Source of the DNA: a virus
Direction: 5' to 3' (one strand)
IMG/VR virus record: IMGVR_UViG_3300033064_002458
Coordinates: 1 to 47,571 of that record
Length of the DNA stretch: 47,571 bases
A program made the position numbers and the translations under genes. Position 1 is the first letter of the stretch, and the number at the start of each line of letters is the position of its first letter. Positions 37,547 through 45,919 of this stretch are shown here, piece after piece. The notes beneath the pieces were generated by a model. That model worked only from the letters and a program-made list of their open reading frames with translations, made no database searches and was not told the DNA's origin.

Positions 37547-39058
37547 ATGATCAGAAAAATCTTAATTACAGTATTCGCTTTCTTAATTGTTTCTGGTGGG
37601 GTAAGCGCAATGCAATTATGGGAATATGGCTCATTCCAAGAAAGAGCTGAAATGGCCACTGAGTCTGGTATAGTTTCTTCTTTCGAAGACTATGAAGGTA
37701 CTTATGAGCAGAATATTGGTCTCCTGAGCTATCTAGAAGGCTCAAATCTGCTAATAGGAGCTGTTCAGAGGCCTTCTGGGTATAAAACAACTCTAGCAGA
37801 GAGCTTAAATGCTACGGCCTCTACAACAGAGGATATTAAAGTCTCCTCTTTAAATACTAAGGATGGCCATACTCTAACTACAGCTGACGTTGGAAGCTAT
37901 ATAATATTAACGATTGCTCCTGGTCGTGGTAATGAAGAGAAACTTGCTTGTACTGGTGGAACCGATAGTGTTTCTAACTGGCTTGATTGTACTCGTGGAT
38001 TAAATTATTATAATCAATCAACTGGTGATGCTACTGTCTATACTCACTCCCCTGGCGAAACTGTTATTATATCTGATGATGATGCTTATGTATCTATTCA
38101 ATTGGGTCTTCTTGGTGGTGATAATACTTGGACTGGTACAAATATATGGACTCAAGTAAATACTTTTAATCAATACCCTGAAATATTATCTTCTTTAGGA
38201 ACTGCTACTACTACTTGGCAATTAATAACTAAAGGTTATGCCGATAATCTAGTAAATCAAGGTGCTGCTACTTCTACTGAAACTGTATCTGGTATTTCTG
38301 AGTTAGCAACTTATCAAGAAAATGCCTCATCTACTCCTTGGGGATTATTCTTTCCTCACGTTCAACAATCAGAACACTCAAGTTCAACTCCTAGTGCTAA
38401 TGTAGCTACAACAAATGACGGAGTCTGGGATATCTGGAGTGATAATACAGGAAAACTAAGTCAGTTATGGTTAGATTTAACAGAAGCATTTACTTTTTCT
38501 GGAGATAATACTTTTAGTGGTAATAGATTAGTAATTGGCGGTAATGCTTCTTCTACTGCTCTTTGGGATTTTGCTGGTGATGTTAATTTTACTGGAGGAG
38601 TTACTGGTGTAAATTATTTGGCTACTTCAACTGTGGCTACTACAACTGTAGCGAATACTGATGCTTGGGCTGACCTTTTTAGATACACTGTTCTAGGAGG
38701 AGCACTTAAAGATAATAGTATGATTGATTGTCGTATTTGGATAGATAGTTTTACTTCTAATACTGCTAATTTCAAAGTTAATCTGAAATATGGCGATACT
38801 ACTTCTACTGAACTAACAATAGGTCAGGTTGGAGTAATAGATGTTAATGGATTTATTGATATTGCTTTACAGTCTAGTGCTGATGGTAGTCAGTTTGGTA
38901 GTTTATATGTGACTTCCACTAGTACTCATACTACTTTTGGAACTACTTATGAAGATACTACGATTGATAGAGATTTGGTTGTAGCTGTTAAGTGGGCTAG
39001 TGCTGAAGCTGCTGATAGTATTCAAACAAGAAATGCTTATTGTAAAATAAACGATTAA
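37547..39058 (+). CDS. Fibre-like protein with signal peptide, 503 aa
   Basis: A signal peptide (MIRKILITVFAFLIVSGGVSA) is followed by fibre-type repeats: NTWTGTNIWTQVNTFNQYPE, TTTWQLITKGYADNLVNQG and ASSTALWDFAGDVNFTGG, as in many tail fibres and in CPR surface proteins. The C-terminal half is a beta domain with LTIGQVGVIDVNGFIDI. It lies between the tail nozzle and ejection proteins, so may be a receptor-binding protein, yet it is predicted to be exported. Confidence 0.75.
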   Translation: MIRKILITVFAFLIVSGGVSAMQLWEYGSFQERAEMATESGIVSSFEDYEGTYEQNIGLLSYLEGSNLLIGAVQRPSGYKTTLAESLNATASTTEDIKVSSLNTKDGHTLTTADVGSYIILTIAPGRGNEEKLACTGGTDSVSNWLDCTRGLNYYNQSTGDATVYTHSPGETVIISDDDAYVSIQLGLLGGDNTWTGTNIWTQVNTFNQYPEILSSLGTATTTWQLITKGYADNLVNQGAATSTETVSGISELATYQENASSTPWGLFFPHVQQSEHSSSTPSANVATTNDGVWDIWSDNTGKLSQLWLDLTEAFTFSGDNTFSGNRLVIGGNASSTALWDFAGDVNFTGGVTGVNYLATSTVATTTVANTDAWADLFRYTVLGGALKDNSMIDCRIWIDSFTSNTANFKVNLKYGDTTSTELTIGQVGVIDVNGFIDIALQSSADGSQFGSLYVTSTSTHTTFGTTYEDTTIDRDLVVAVKWASAEAADSIQTRNAYCKIND

Positions 39059-39068
39059 TACATTTTGA

Positions 39069-39093
39069 CACTTCCTAAAAAGTTTGGGGAGTG
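39069..39093 (+). terminator. Hairpin after the fibre-like gene
   Basis: CACTTCC/GGGAGTG (one wobble) with an 11-base loop, 10 bases after the stop. No T-run follows, so it may be an attenuator or mRNA-stabilising hairpin, not a full terminator. Confidence 0.45.
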
Positions 39094-39125
39094 AACTAAA
39101 TGTGATTAAAAATAACTAAAATAAT

Positions 39126-40574
39126 ATGGCAAAAGAAAGAGATGCACTATTTAATACACCAACTAGTGTTAGACTATCAACCACTGATATACCTATTTTT
39201 GAACAGAAAGAAGGGGGTAAACAATCATTTATTGGAGCTGGTCAACAAGCACCATCTGGATTTGGTTTCAGTCAATTTGTATCTCCAGCTTCAAATGCTA
39301 GACAATTTGCCCCCACAGATGGCTTTGGTGCTGGTGGTGGAGGAATACCTGCTGGTGGTGGAGCTAGTCCATTGTTGGCAACTTCCGGTAGTTTTATGGA
39401 TCAGTTTGGGGATGCTTTAAGTCGTTTTTCTGAAACACCTGAAGAAGCAGAGGCCAGAAGAAATGATATTAGAAAACAATTTACTGCTGAAAAAGAAAGA
39501 ATTTTAGGAATTGGTGAAGAAGAACTTGATGTTTTTGGAGCTAGAAAAGCAAAGGGTTCTCGTGGCGGAGGAACTGCATTTGATAGTATTATAGATAATC
39601 AAATAGAAATGTCTAAAAAAAGAGTTGATAAAGCTATTAAAGAAAATGAAGATGCATTAGCAACAGCTCTAAGAGAAGATAATACAAGTGCCAAGGAACA
39701 AGCCAGAAAAAACTTAATAGCTGCATCAGATTTATCATTAAAACTATCAAACCAAGCAATACAACGTGAACAACTTAAATTACAGCAATTAACAGGTCAA
39801 AGAGCTGGTGTTACACAAGAATTTCAAATAAGGCAAGCCGTCCCAATTGGTAAAACTATAGAAATTGGTGGACAGACATTTGAGGGTTTAGCTCAACCAA
39901 GTATTGACACACAAGCATTTACTGATAGTGCTGGTAATGTTACTATAGTTGACCTTAATACTGGAAACCCACTGGGTGTAATAGAAGGTATAGGAAAAAC
40001 AGAAGGTTTAGAATTTAAGACTGTTAATGGAAGAATATTTACATTTGATCCAGCCACTGGATTGACAGCTGACAGTGGTATTACTGTGCCAAAACAGAGT
40101 GTCGCTGGTGCAGGAACTGGAACTGGAGCAGAAGACTTATCACCTACAATAGCAGCAGTTACTGAAGCCGCTAATCGTATAATAGACATGGAATCATTAG
40201 GAGAGGTAAGCCCAGATAGCTATTGGGCTTTAGTAAATGAACTTGCTACTGACATGGGTTGGAATCCAGATGATACTAATGCTTATGTTATTGGTAAGAT
40301 ACAAGAACTAAAAGGTGAAGCACCTGTTAGCGATTTCGAAACAGAAACTCCAACAGAAGATACACCTGCAGATACTACTCCAGCAACAACTGATGCTGGT
40401 AAAGCAGTAGGTGGTTTTTTAGCTCGTGGTGGAATACTACCAGAAGCAGTTAGCACATTAGGATGGGCTAATGAAAGTGCTAAGAATTTTCTGAAAGGAT
40501 TAACTGGAATTGGAACATCATTATCAGCAGAAGAGATTAGCGAATTAAATAAAAAATACGGAGGTAGTTTTTAA
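39126..40574 (+). CDS. Internal virion protein-like, 482 aa
   Basis: Gly/Ala-rich N-terminus, a central coiled coil (IEMSKKRVDKAIKENEDALA and further), then a beta-like part and a Thr/Pro-rich end with AEEISELNKKYGGSF. Placed before the largest protein at the end of the tail module, it fits an ejection or internal virion protein, as in T7/P22-like phages. No specific family named. Confidence 0.6.
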   Translation: MAKERDALFNTPTSVRLSTTDIPIFEQKEGGKQSFIGAGQQAPSGFGFSQFVSPASNARQFAPTDGFGAGGGGIPAGGGASPLLATSGSFMDQFGDALSRFSETPEEAEARRNDIRKQFTAEKERILGIGEEELDVFGARKAKGSRGGGTAFDSIIDNQIEMSKKRVDKAIKENEDALATALREDNTSAKEQARKNLIAASDLSLKLSNQAIQREQLKLQQLTGQRAGVTQEFQIRQAVPIGKTIEIGGQTFEGLAQPSIDTQAFTDSAGNVTIVDLNTGNPLGVIEGIGKTEGLEFKTVNGRIFTFDPATGLTADSGITVPKQSVAGAGTGTGAEDLSPTIAAVTEAANRIIDMESLGEVSPDSYWALVNELATDMGWNPDDTNAYVIGKIQELKGEAPVSDFETETPTEDTPADTTPATTDAGKAVGGFLARGGILPEAVSTLGWANESAKNFLKGLTGIGTSLSAEEISELNKKYGGSF

Positions 40575-40584
40575 ATAAAATACT

Positions 40585-43077
40585 ATGGGTAGATTTGCTA
40601 AATATTCTTTATCTGGAGAAAAGAAAAAACCAGCATCTGAGTTTGATGTATCAGAATTAGAAGGGCTTAAAGCATTAGCTGAAAGTCGTGGTCTTGATGT
40701 TAAAGAAAAAGGACCAGGGCTATTTAGGAAAAGTATTGATATAATTTCTCGACCATTATATGCCAGTGCCGGATTTGCTAAAGCATTTACTCAGCGAGAT
40801 GAGACTGGTAGATTAAAAGAAAATCCATTAGAAGAAGCATGGAAAGGATTATCAGGTCAAGAAAGAGAAACCTATAGCGATGTATTAAAGGAGCTTGGAG
40901 TAGAAAATAAATGGATAAGAGGTGGAGTTGGGTTTGCATTAGATGTGGCACTAGATCCAGCTACATATTTTGGTGGTGCATTAATAAAAGGAGCTGCTAA
41001 GACGGTAGGCGTAGGTGGTAAGGCTGTTCTTGGTGCAGGTAGAAAACTAAATCCTCAATCAGTAGCAGCATTAGAAATGGCTGGTAAAAGTCTAAAAGAC
41101 GCTATGGGCCATGCTTTTGTTTATGGTTATGGAGCCAGCAAAGGAATATCAGATGATGTTGCTAGGTTTTTTAATAAAGCAGGTATAGCTAAAGAAGATA
41201 TAATAAAAAAGAATTTTAAAGCACTTAATAAATTTGATGATAAAATAATACGACAAGCTACTGATATAATGTTTAAAAACAAAGCTATTGAAAGAGAAGT
41301 TAGGATGGGATTGAGAAAAAGTAGTGACATTTTTAAATCTCCAACAAAAGAAGTAGCAGAAGCAGTTAATACAATGAAAGGTATTGGTACAAGGATTGGT
41401 AAACTAACTGGAATACCAGAAGAACAATTATATAAGAATTATATTCCATCTATAATGAATTTAAGGGACAGAGCATTATCTAATGTTAAACCCCCTAGAG
41501 GAATAAAGATTGGTCGTCAAGATTATCTAAAAAAATTCAATAATAAAATAGCTGATGAAAAGCTATTAAAGAAACCTATTGAAGCATACAGTAGGAGAGA
41601 GTTTGAGGTTATGCGAGACTTTATGGCCAAAGGTACTATGGATGATATGATTAGTAATTATGGATTATCAGCAAAGGAGTTTAATAAATTAGATGATGTT
41701 GCTAAGGCATTATATAAGCCAATAAAACATAAAGGCAGTAAGGGGACAGCTGGCTATCTTAAAGAGGGAGACTTTAATTTTGTAAATAATTATATGTTTC
41801 CGGAGATGAAGAGTATTGATATGTTAGCTAAGGCTACAAAGTATGATTCATTCACTCGCCTATTTAAAACAGCAGTAACAGCTTGGTTCCCAGCTTTTCA
41901 TGTCAGAAATTATATTAGTGGTAATGTACAGAACTATTCTGTATTAGGCGCACAAGCATTTAATCCAAAGAACCACATGAATGGTTTGGGATTTATAAAG
42001 GGTACTAATAAATTATTCAAATCTAAAGGATGGACTGGTACTGGTAAAGAGATGAATAAGATACTGCGTGAGAACTTTAGAGGTGCTTCTAGGTATATAG
42101 GTGATCTAACTGATTATGTAGATGAGTTAGCTGATGGTAGTTTTAAAGTGAAAAGAGCTATTAGTAATCTTAATCCAAGACAAATTGGTAATTTTGTAGA
42201 GATGAATCAGAAAGCTGTAGCTGTTTCAACTGCCCTTAACCAAGGCAAAACATTAAAGGATGCTCTTAAACTAGCTGAAAGAGCTGGATTTGATTATACT
42301 AAGATCACTCAGTTTGAATCTAAGGTAATGAGAAGGTTAGTTCCTTTTTACACTTTCGCCAGGAAGAACGCTGAGTTACAACTAAGAACTGCTGCTAAAA
42401 ATCCAGCTAGAATACTTAACCAAATTAAATTTACTCGTGGATTATCAAATGTATTTGGTGGAGAAAAACCAACTGAAGAAGATTTGGCTGGATTACCACC
42501 ATGGGCATTAAATAGCTTAGGATTTAAAGTAGAAGGTAACAGATTTTTAACTAAGTTTGGCTTACCAATGGAAGAATTTATAGAAAGAGTAGCTGACCCA
42601 GGTAAAACTACACTATCTAGTTTAAACCCATTAGTTAAATTTCCATTAGAAGCTAAGCTTGGGCATGACTTCTTTAGAGAACAGAAACTTGTTGATATAA
42701 ATAAAATAGCTCCCGCTACTGGAGAGTTATTAATGTCTGAAAAAACACCTCAATGGTTTAGAGATGTTATGAATGTCCAGAAAGTAGAAACCGATTATGG
42801 AACTAAGTATTATGGATCACCAAAGAAATTACATTTATTAAGAAACATTCCAACTGCAAGATTCCAAAATACTCTTGAAAGAATGTTTGATAATGATTTG
42901 AATAAAGTTGATAAATGGTTAGCTTTCCTTACTGGTGCTAGGATATATGATATTGATGTTGAATTACAAAAATACTTCAAAGACAGAGATATGAAGCGTG
43001 ATATACAGGATCAATTAATGCAAGAAGGTATTGGCAAAGAATTAGATATATTCTATATACCTAAACCTCAGAAGTAA
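40585..43077 (+). CDS. Large internal (ejected) virion protein with LPD38-like domain, 830 aa
   Basis: Long helical protein with many Lys/Arg and Ala helices. The middle to C-terminal part (WFPAFHVRNYISGNVQNYS, then MRRLVPFYTFARKNAELQL and GDTKx-free loops) resembles the LPD38 region of large phage polyvalent proteins that ride into the host cell. Length and last position in the tail block fit a DNA-ejection protein. It meets the minus-strand genes at 43078. Assignment partly by context. Confidence 0.65.
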   Translation: MGRFAKYSLSGEKKKPASEFDVSELEGLKALAESRGLDVKEKGPGLFRKSIDIISRPLYASAGFAKAFTQRDETGRLKENPLEEAWKGLSGQERETYSDVLKELGVENKWIRGGVGFALDVALDPATYFGGALIKGAAKTVGVGGKAVLGAGRKLNPQSVAALEMAGKSLKDAMGHAFVYGYGASKGISDDVARFFNKAGIAKEDIIKKNFKALNKFDDKIIRQATDIMFKNKAIEREVRMGLRKSSDIFKSPTKEVAEAVNTMKGIGTRIGKLTGIPEEQLYKNYIPSIMNLRDRALSNVKPPRGIKIGRQDYLKKFNNKIADEKLLKKPIEAYSRREFEVMRDFMAKGTMDDMISNYGLSAKEFNKLDDVAKALYKPIKHKGSKGTAGYLKEGDFNFVNNYMFPEMKSIDMLAKATKYDSFTRLFKTAVTAWFPAFHVRNYISGNVQNYSVLGAQAFNPKNHMNGLGFIKGTNKLFKSKGWTGTGKEMNKILRENFRGASRYIGDLTDYVDELADGSFKVKRAISNLNPRQIGNFVEMNQKAVAVSTALNQGKTLKDALKLAERAGFDYTKITQFESKVMRRLVPFYTFARKNAELQLRTAAKNPARILNQIKFTRGLSNVFGGEKPTEEDLAGLPPWALNSLGFKVEGNRFLTKFGLPMEEFIERVADPGKTTLSSLNPLVKFPLEAKLGHDFFREQKLVDINKIAPATGELLMSEKTPQWFRDVMNVQKVETDYGTKYYGSPKKLHLLRNIPTARFQNTLERMFDNDLNKVDKWLAFLTGARIYDIDVELQKYFKDRDMKRDIQDQLMQEGIGKELDIFYIPKPQK

Positions 43078-43215
43078 TCAATAGCCATAATTATAATCAG
43101 CTGTCTCTACTCCATCAGAAATATAAACAGTATTGTCCTGTGGACCCAACATACTTCCGATTATAAGTATTATTATAAATATTATTATACCTATTATTAT
43201 ATCTTTTGGTGTCAT
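43078..43215 (-). CDS. Ile-rich small membrane protein, 45 aa
   Basis: MTPKDIIIGIIIFIIILIIG is a membrane helix almost wholly of Ile, coded mainly by ATA, followed by a soluble end DNTVYISDGVETADYNYGY. The stop lies directly after the convergent 830-aa gene. Such AUA-heavy coding would depend on tRNA-Ile(CAT). Function unknown. Confidence 0.6.
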   Translation of the reverse strand: MTPKDIIIGIIIFIIILIIGSMLGPQDNTVYISDGVETADYNYGY

Positions 43216-43241
43216 ATTATTTCCATAAATTTAAACTTCAC

Positions 43242-43487
43242 TTAATAAGTGGGGTTATTTAAATTAATTAAAAAATCGTTATATTTTTTGGCACTCATTG
43301 TTTTAGTACATTTCTTACAGCTCCACCATTTGTCCACAACAGTTCTTTTTCCTGTTTTTTTAAAGTAATAACTGCCATCAGTGTTCTGAATAGCATAGCC
43401 ATTATTGATTACTCTCTCTTTCCTATAAGTTTGTCTTTTCTTGCATATAGGGCAGAGGTTGTTTTTTACTCTCTCTTGTAAGCTCAT
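43242..43487 (-). CDS. Zinc-ribbon-like protein, 81 aa
   Basis: CPICKK at 12-17 and CKKC near 57-60 surround a basic, aromatic core (YYFKKTGKRTVVDKWWSC). This is a small zinc-ribbon fold, probably nucleic-acid binding. Its leader carries one copy of an imperfect 50-bp repeat that also occurs at 44169. Confidence 0.7.
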   Translation of the reverse strand: MSLQERVKNNLCPICKKRQTYRKERVINNGYAIQNTDGSYYFKKTGKRTVVDKWWSCKKCTKTMSAKKYNDFLINLNNPTY

Positions 43488-43488
43488 A

Positions 43489-43626
43489 GCTCTGTTTATT
43501 TAACTCCATTTAAAGGAAATATACCAGTAGTTTCTTTGAAACTACAAAGCATTTTCTTTTATATTAATATAAGCATTTAGTATTATATAATATAAGCATT
43601 TGTGTACTTTTTACCGCTAGCGGTGT
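43489..43626. repeat. Leader repeat copy and AT-rich spacer
   Basis: The stretch 43489-43545 (TTATTTAACTCCATTTAAAG and a GTAGTTTC/GAAACTAC hairpin) is repeated imperfectly at 44169-44224, where the hairpin sequence differs. ATATAAGCATTT occurs twice around 43570-43600. No gene seen in the rest. Confidence 0.55.
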
Positions 43627-43968
43627 TTACCGCTGATGGTATTCGGGTACAGCGGTTGTCATTTTCCAAACTGGATTTACCAGCTTTATATAGCTCTTTT
43701 CGAATAGTCCTGTATTTTTGTCCTTCCTTTGTATCATCTCTATCTCGCCTAGATCTATTAATCTCCTCCTAACTTTCCCGACCTTTCCCCTGTTCCATTT
43801 CAGCCCTATAGCAACGAAAGTGTCATTGCACCATATCTGCTTAGTGTCCTGAAAGTGTGTTTGATAGTTATAAAATGTTAGTAATGTTATTAGTTGTTCT
43901 GGTTTGGTTTGTTGTAATAGTTGCCACATTGTATCCTTATACAAAGATACGATATTACTTCTTAACAT
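43627..43968 (-). CDS. Winged-helix initiator-like protein, 113 aa
   Basis: MLRSNIVSLYKDTMWQLLQQ leads to a winged-helix core: IWCNDTFVAIGLKWNRGKVG (recognition helix) and GEIEMIQRKDKNTGLFEKSY (wing). This matches DNA-binding domains of phage or plasmid replication organisers. Its start is preceded by AGGA inside a switch-like leader (43975-44069). With the genes at 9907 and 44257 it is one of three winged-helix genes controlled this way. Confidence 0.7.
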   Translation of the reverse strand: MLRSNIVSLYKDTMWQLLQQTKPEQLITLLTFYNYQTHFQDTKQIWCNDTFVAIGLKWNRGKVGKVRRRLIDLGEIEMIQRKDKNTGLFEKSYIKLVNPVWKMTTAVPEYHQR

Positions 43969-43974
43969 ACAGTT

Positions 43975-44069
43975 TTCCTAGTCCTTACATACAAGAACCC
44001 CCTGAGACTAGGAATCTAGGGGGTTCTTGAATATAATTCATCGACGAATTAAATCGAGTTCCTAGTCTC
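43975..44069 (-). promoter_or_regulatory. Three-state leader switch with leader peptide
   Basis: RNA order: A GAGACTAGGAA (44069-44059), B CAAGAACCCCCT (44029-44018), A' TTCCTAGTCTC (44014-44004), B' AGGGGGTTCTTG (44003-43992), A'' GACTAGGAA (43983-43975). A:A' (11 bp) and B:B' (12 bp) are perfect but exclude each other. A'' repeats A, contains the AGGA ribosome site seven bases before the start, and could pair with A'. An 18-codon frame (44041-43985, MNYIQEPPRFLVSGGSCM) covers B, A' and B'. Confidence 0.8.
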
Positions 44070-44076
44070 TTATATC

Positions 44077-44105
44077 ATTATATCACACTTTTGCCTAAAA
44101 GTCAA
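44077..44105 (-). promoter_or_regulatory. Sigma70-type promoter of the 113-aa gene
   Basis: TTGACT (44105-44100), 17 bp ending TGTGA, TATAAT (44082-44077) on the minus strand. A DnaA box-like TTATCCACA (44125-44117) followed by GGG lies about 10 bases upstream of the -35. Confidence 0.85.
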
Positions 44106-44116
44106 TAGCACTACCC

Positions 44117-44125
44117 TGTGGATAA
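44117..44125 (-). promoter_or_regulatory. DnaA-type box upstream of promoter
   Basis: TTATCCACA on the minus strand, followed by GGG. The same box, promoter and leader order recurs at 44771-44779. DnaA or a phage regulator may bind here; which one cannot be told from sequence. Confidence 0.55.
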
Positions 44126-44168
44126 CTTTACACTCATTGGGTAATCTTTTTGTTTGGGTTTTTCAGTG

Positions 44169-44256
44169 CTATGTTTATTTAATTCCCTTTAAAGGAAATT
44201 TACTAGAAAATCTTTGATTTTCAGTATTCTTCATTTATTATTATTACTTATTATTA
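44169..44256. repeat. Second copy of the leader repeat
   Basis: Resembles 43489-43545 (TTATTTAATTCCCTTTAAAG), with a different hairpin (GAAAATC/GATTTTC). It lies between the 125-aa gene and the next promoter, so here it is not followed by a gene of its own. The rest up to 44256 is AT-rich without features. Confidence 0.5.
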
Positions 44257-44634
44257 TTAGATACTGTCTGTCGGATACCCCTGCCCGTCTGTCGGGTCGG
44301 GTATACCGACAGTCGGTATACTGTTATATTCTGCTAGTAATTCATTAGCTTTTTCATAATTGCCCTCATAGTAAATAGTACTCTTACTAAACCTCTTTTT
44401 TACATCAAAAATGTTAAGTTCTATTAGTTTAGGAATCTTTAATTCCACTGTTGATTTAGCACATCCGGATAGTTTAGCTATCCTTTTGATACTAGGCCAA
44501 GAATAATCTCGGCCGTCTTTCTCATTAAAATGTGCATAGATTGCGTAGCATATAGCTACATGGTAAGCGTCTAACTCGTTAATCTCCGTTAGTTGGAGTA
44601 AAGTTCTAGGTACCATCACAAAAATATCTCTCAT
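44257..44634 (-). CDS. Winged-helix (HTH_36-like) protein, 125 aa
   Basis: MRDIFVMVPRTLLQLTEINE is followed by a helix-turn-helix: SWPSIKRIAKLSGCAKSTVE (the common SxxxIAKxxGxSxxTV pattern), KIPKLIELNIFDVKKR and a short wing. This is the HTH_36 domain found in replication initiators and regulators. It has its own promoter and a leader switch. The C-terminal 25 residues are disordered. Confidence 0.75.
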   Translation of the reverse strand: MRDIFVMVPRTLLQLTEINELDAYHVAICYAIYAHFNEKDGRDYSWPSIKRIAKLSGCAKSTVELKIPKLIELNIFDVKKRFSKSTIYYEGNYEKANELLAEYNSIPTVGIPDPTDGQGYPTDSI

Positions 44635-44650
44635 AAAATACCTTTCTATA

Positions 44651-44710
44651 AATCAGAAAACCCCTATTAAACTTACGAGAAAAATAGGGGTCATCTGATT
44701 TCGTAAGTTT
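44651..44710 (-). promoter_or_regulatory. Interlocked leader of the 125-aa gene with leader peptide
   Basis: RNA order: B AAACTTACGA (44710-44701), A (44700-44683), B' TCGTAAGTTT (44678-44669), A' (44668-44651). B:B' is a perfect 10 bp; A:A' has 9 plus about 6-7 pairs around a 2-by-2 internal loop. Each lies in the other's loop. A 13-codon frame (MTPIFLVSLIGVF) covers the middle. B starts near the expected transcript start and AAGG lies before the gene start. Confidence 0.75.
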
Positions 44711-44721
44711 ATTATAAAGGT

Positions 44722-44750
44722 ATTATATCACACTTTTCACAAAAAGTCAA
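44722..44750 (-). promoter_or_regulatory. Sigma70-type promoter of the 125-aa gene
   Basis: TTGACT (44750-44745), 17 bp ending TGTGA, TATAAT (44727-44722) on the minus strand. Nearly identical to the promoter at 44077. A TTATCCACA box lies 20 bases upstream of the -35 (44779-44771). Confidence 0.85.
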
Positions 44751-44770
44751 TAGCTGTTTTATACACACCC

Positions 44771-44779
44771 TGTGGATAA
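44771..44779 (-). promoter_or_regulatory. DnaA-type box upstream of promoter
   Basis: TTATCCACA followed by GGG on the minus strand, in the same order as at 44117. It is just downstream of the end of the RecB-type nuclease gene. Confidence 0.55.
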
Positions 44780-44781
44780 GT

Positions 44782-45573
44782 TTAAACATCAATCTTTATA
44801 CTCAAAGGATACTCTATCTGTAAAGGCTTTTTATTACCACTTTCATTTTTAAATATCTCATAAGTATTAAGAAATAAACTAAACTTATCTTCAATTTCAG
44901 TCAATTTATATTTATTTTTATTTCTGCTATATCCTACCTGCAAAACGGCTAGCTGGATATTATCAGTAATTTTCTTCATTTCCTTATAAGCTTCCTTATA
45001 AGCAGATAACTGCAACTTATAATCTTCATAAATATTCTGACCAGTTTTTAGATCGATAATCCACAGTACACCATCTATTTTTAATATCAGATCTACAGTA
45101 CCGGCATATTCATGTTTTTCTGATATAAGAACTACCTCAGAAGCAAGTACTTCAACCTTACTATTTTTAATAAGCTCTCCCCACCACTTACTAAAAGAAA
45201 ATACTGCATCATATTCATCTGGTTCTAATTCAACTTCATGACCATTTCTATCTGGAAACTTACTATCTATTTTAACTTCTTCTCCTTTAACTAATGATTC
45301 AACTGCTAGATGAATCTTACTTCCCCTTTCACCTGCAAGCTTTTTTATTAATTCAGATTCATCTCCTACTTTTTTTAACCATTCCTGAAAAAACTTACCT
45401 TTAGGATAATGCGATGTTATGTAGGTGATACTGGGATAAAACTTGTATTCTGGTAAACCAGTATCTTTATTTTTAGAAGCGACAGAATAGTAACGCTCGT
45501 CTAAAGTTGTAGTTTGCATGATACCTTTCTCTTTATCAACTACCTTAATTATTTTTTTATTATTTATATTCAC
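44782..45573 (-). CDS. RecB/Cas4-like PD-(D/E)XK nuclease, 263 aa
   Basis: A RecB-family nuclease core: GERGSKIHLAVE (81-92), Glu146, GTVD161, the IIDLK strand (Asp174, Lys176) and QLSAYKEAY (Gln188), the usual motifs of phage exonucleases used with ssDNA annealing proteins, or of Cas4-like enzymes. No Fe-S cysteines are present, so it is not a typical Cas4. It overlaps the RusA gene by 14 bases. Likely in recombination and replication-fork repair. Confidence 0.88.
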   Translation of the reverse strand: MNINNKKIIKVVDKEKGIMQTTTLDERYYSVASKNKDTGLPEYKFYPSITYITSHYPKGKFFQEWLKKVGDESELIKKLAGERGSKIHLAVESLVKGEEVKIDSKFPDRNGHEVELEPDEYDAVFSFSKWWGELIKNSKVEVLASEVVLISEKHEYAGTVDLILKIDGVLWIIDLKTGQNIYEDYKLQLSAYKEAYKEMKKITDNIQLAVLQVGYSRNKNKYKLTEIEDKFSLFLNTYEIFKNESGNKKPLQIEYPLSIKIDV

Positions 45574-45919
45574 TAATTATTATTTCTATTCTAGGATCCT
45601 CTTTATCATAATCTTTTATAACATTCACTTCACAAACCTGTTTATCATCTTCCCAGATACCGGCCTCAGTAAGAGCATCCATAGATAATTTATGAAAATT
45701 ATCCCAGTCTCTAATACGCTTATCACCAAAGTATAAGCGTATTTTTAATATCAACTTTCCCGTAAGAGTTGGCCCCTTCTTCTGCGCGGTGGCCTCCCAT
45801 ATATATTCTTCCTTCCTTTCTTTACCAGCCTTATTCATATAATGACGTGGAAAAGGAGTACAGGCAAATTTATAAATACTATTAGTCGATAATGGATTCC
45901 CCTTCAATATTATTTTCAT
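45560..45919 (-). CDS. rusA: RusA-type Holliday junction resolvase, 119 aa
   Basis: Core matches RusA: the strand start KIILKGNPLSTNSIYK, RDWDNFHKLSMDALTEAGIW (Asp71, Asp73, Asp81 as metal ligands) and EDDKQVCEVNVIKDYDK. Length equals E. coli RusA (about 120). It cuts four-way DNA junctions to debranch replicating phage DNA before packaging. The start overlaps the preceding membrane-protein gene by 38 bases. Confidence 0.9.
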   Translation of the reverse strand: MKIILKGNPLSTNSIYKFACTPFPRHYMNKAGKERKEEYIWEATAQKKGPTLTGKLILKIRLYFGDKRIRDWDNFHKLSMDALTEAGIWEDDKQVCEVNVIKDYDKEDPRIEIIISEYK

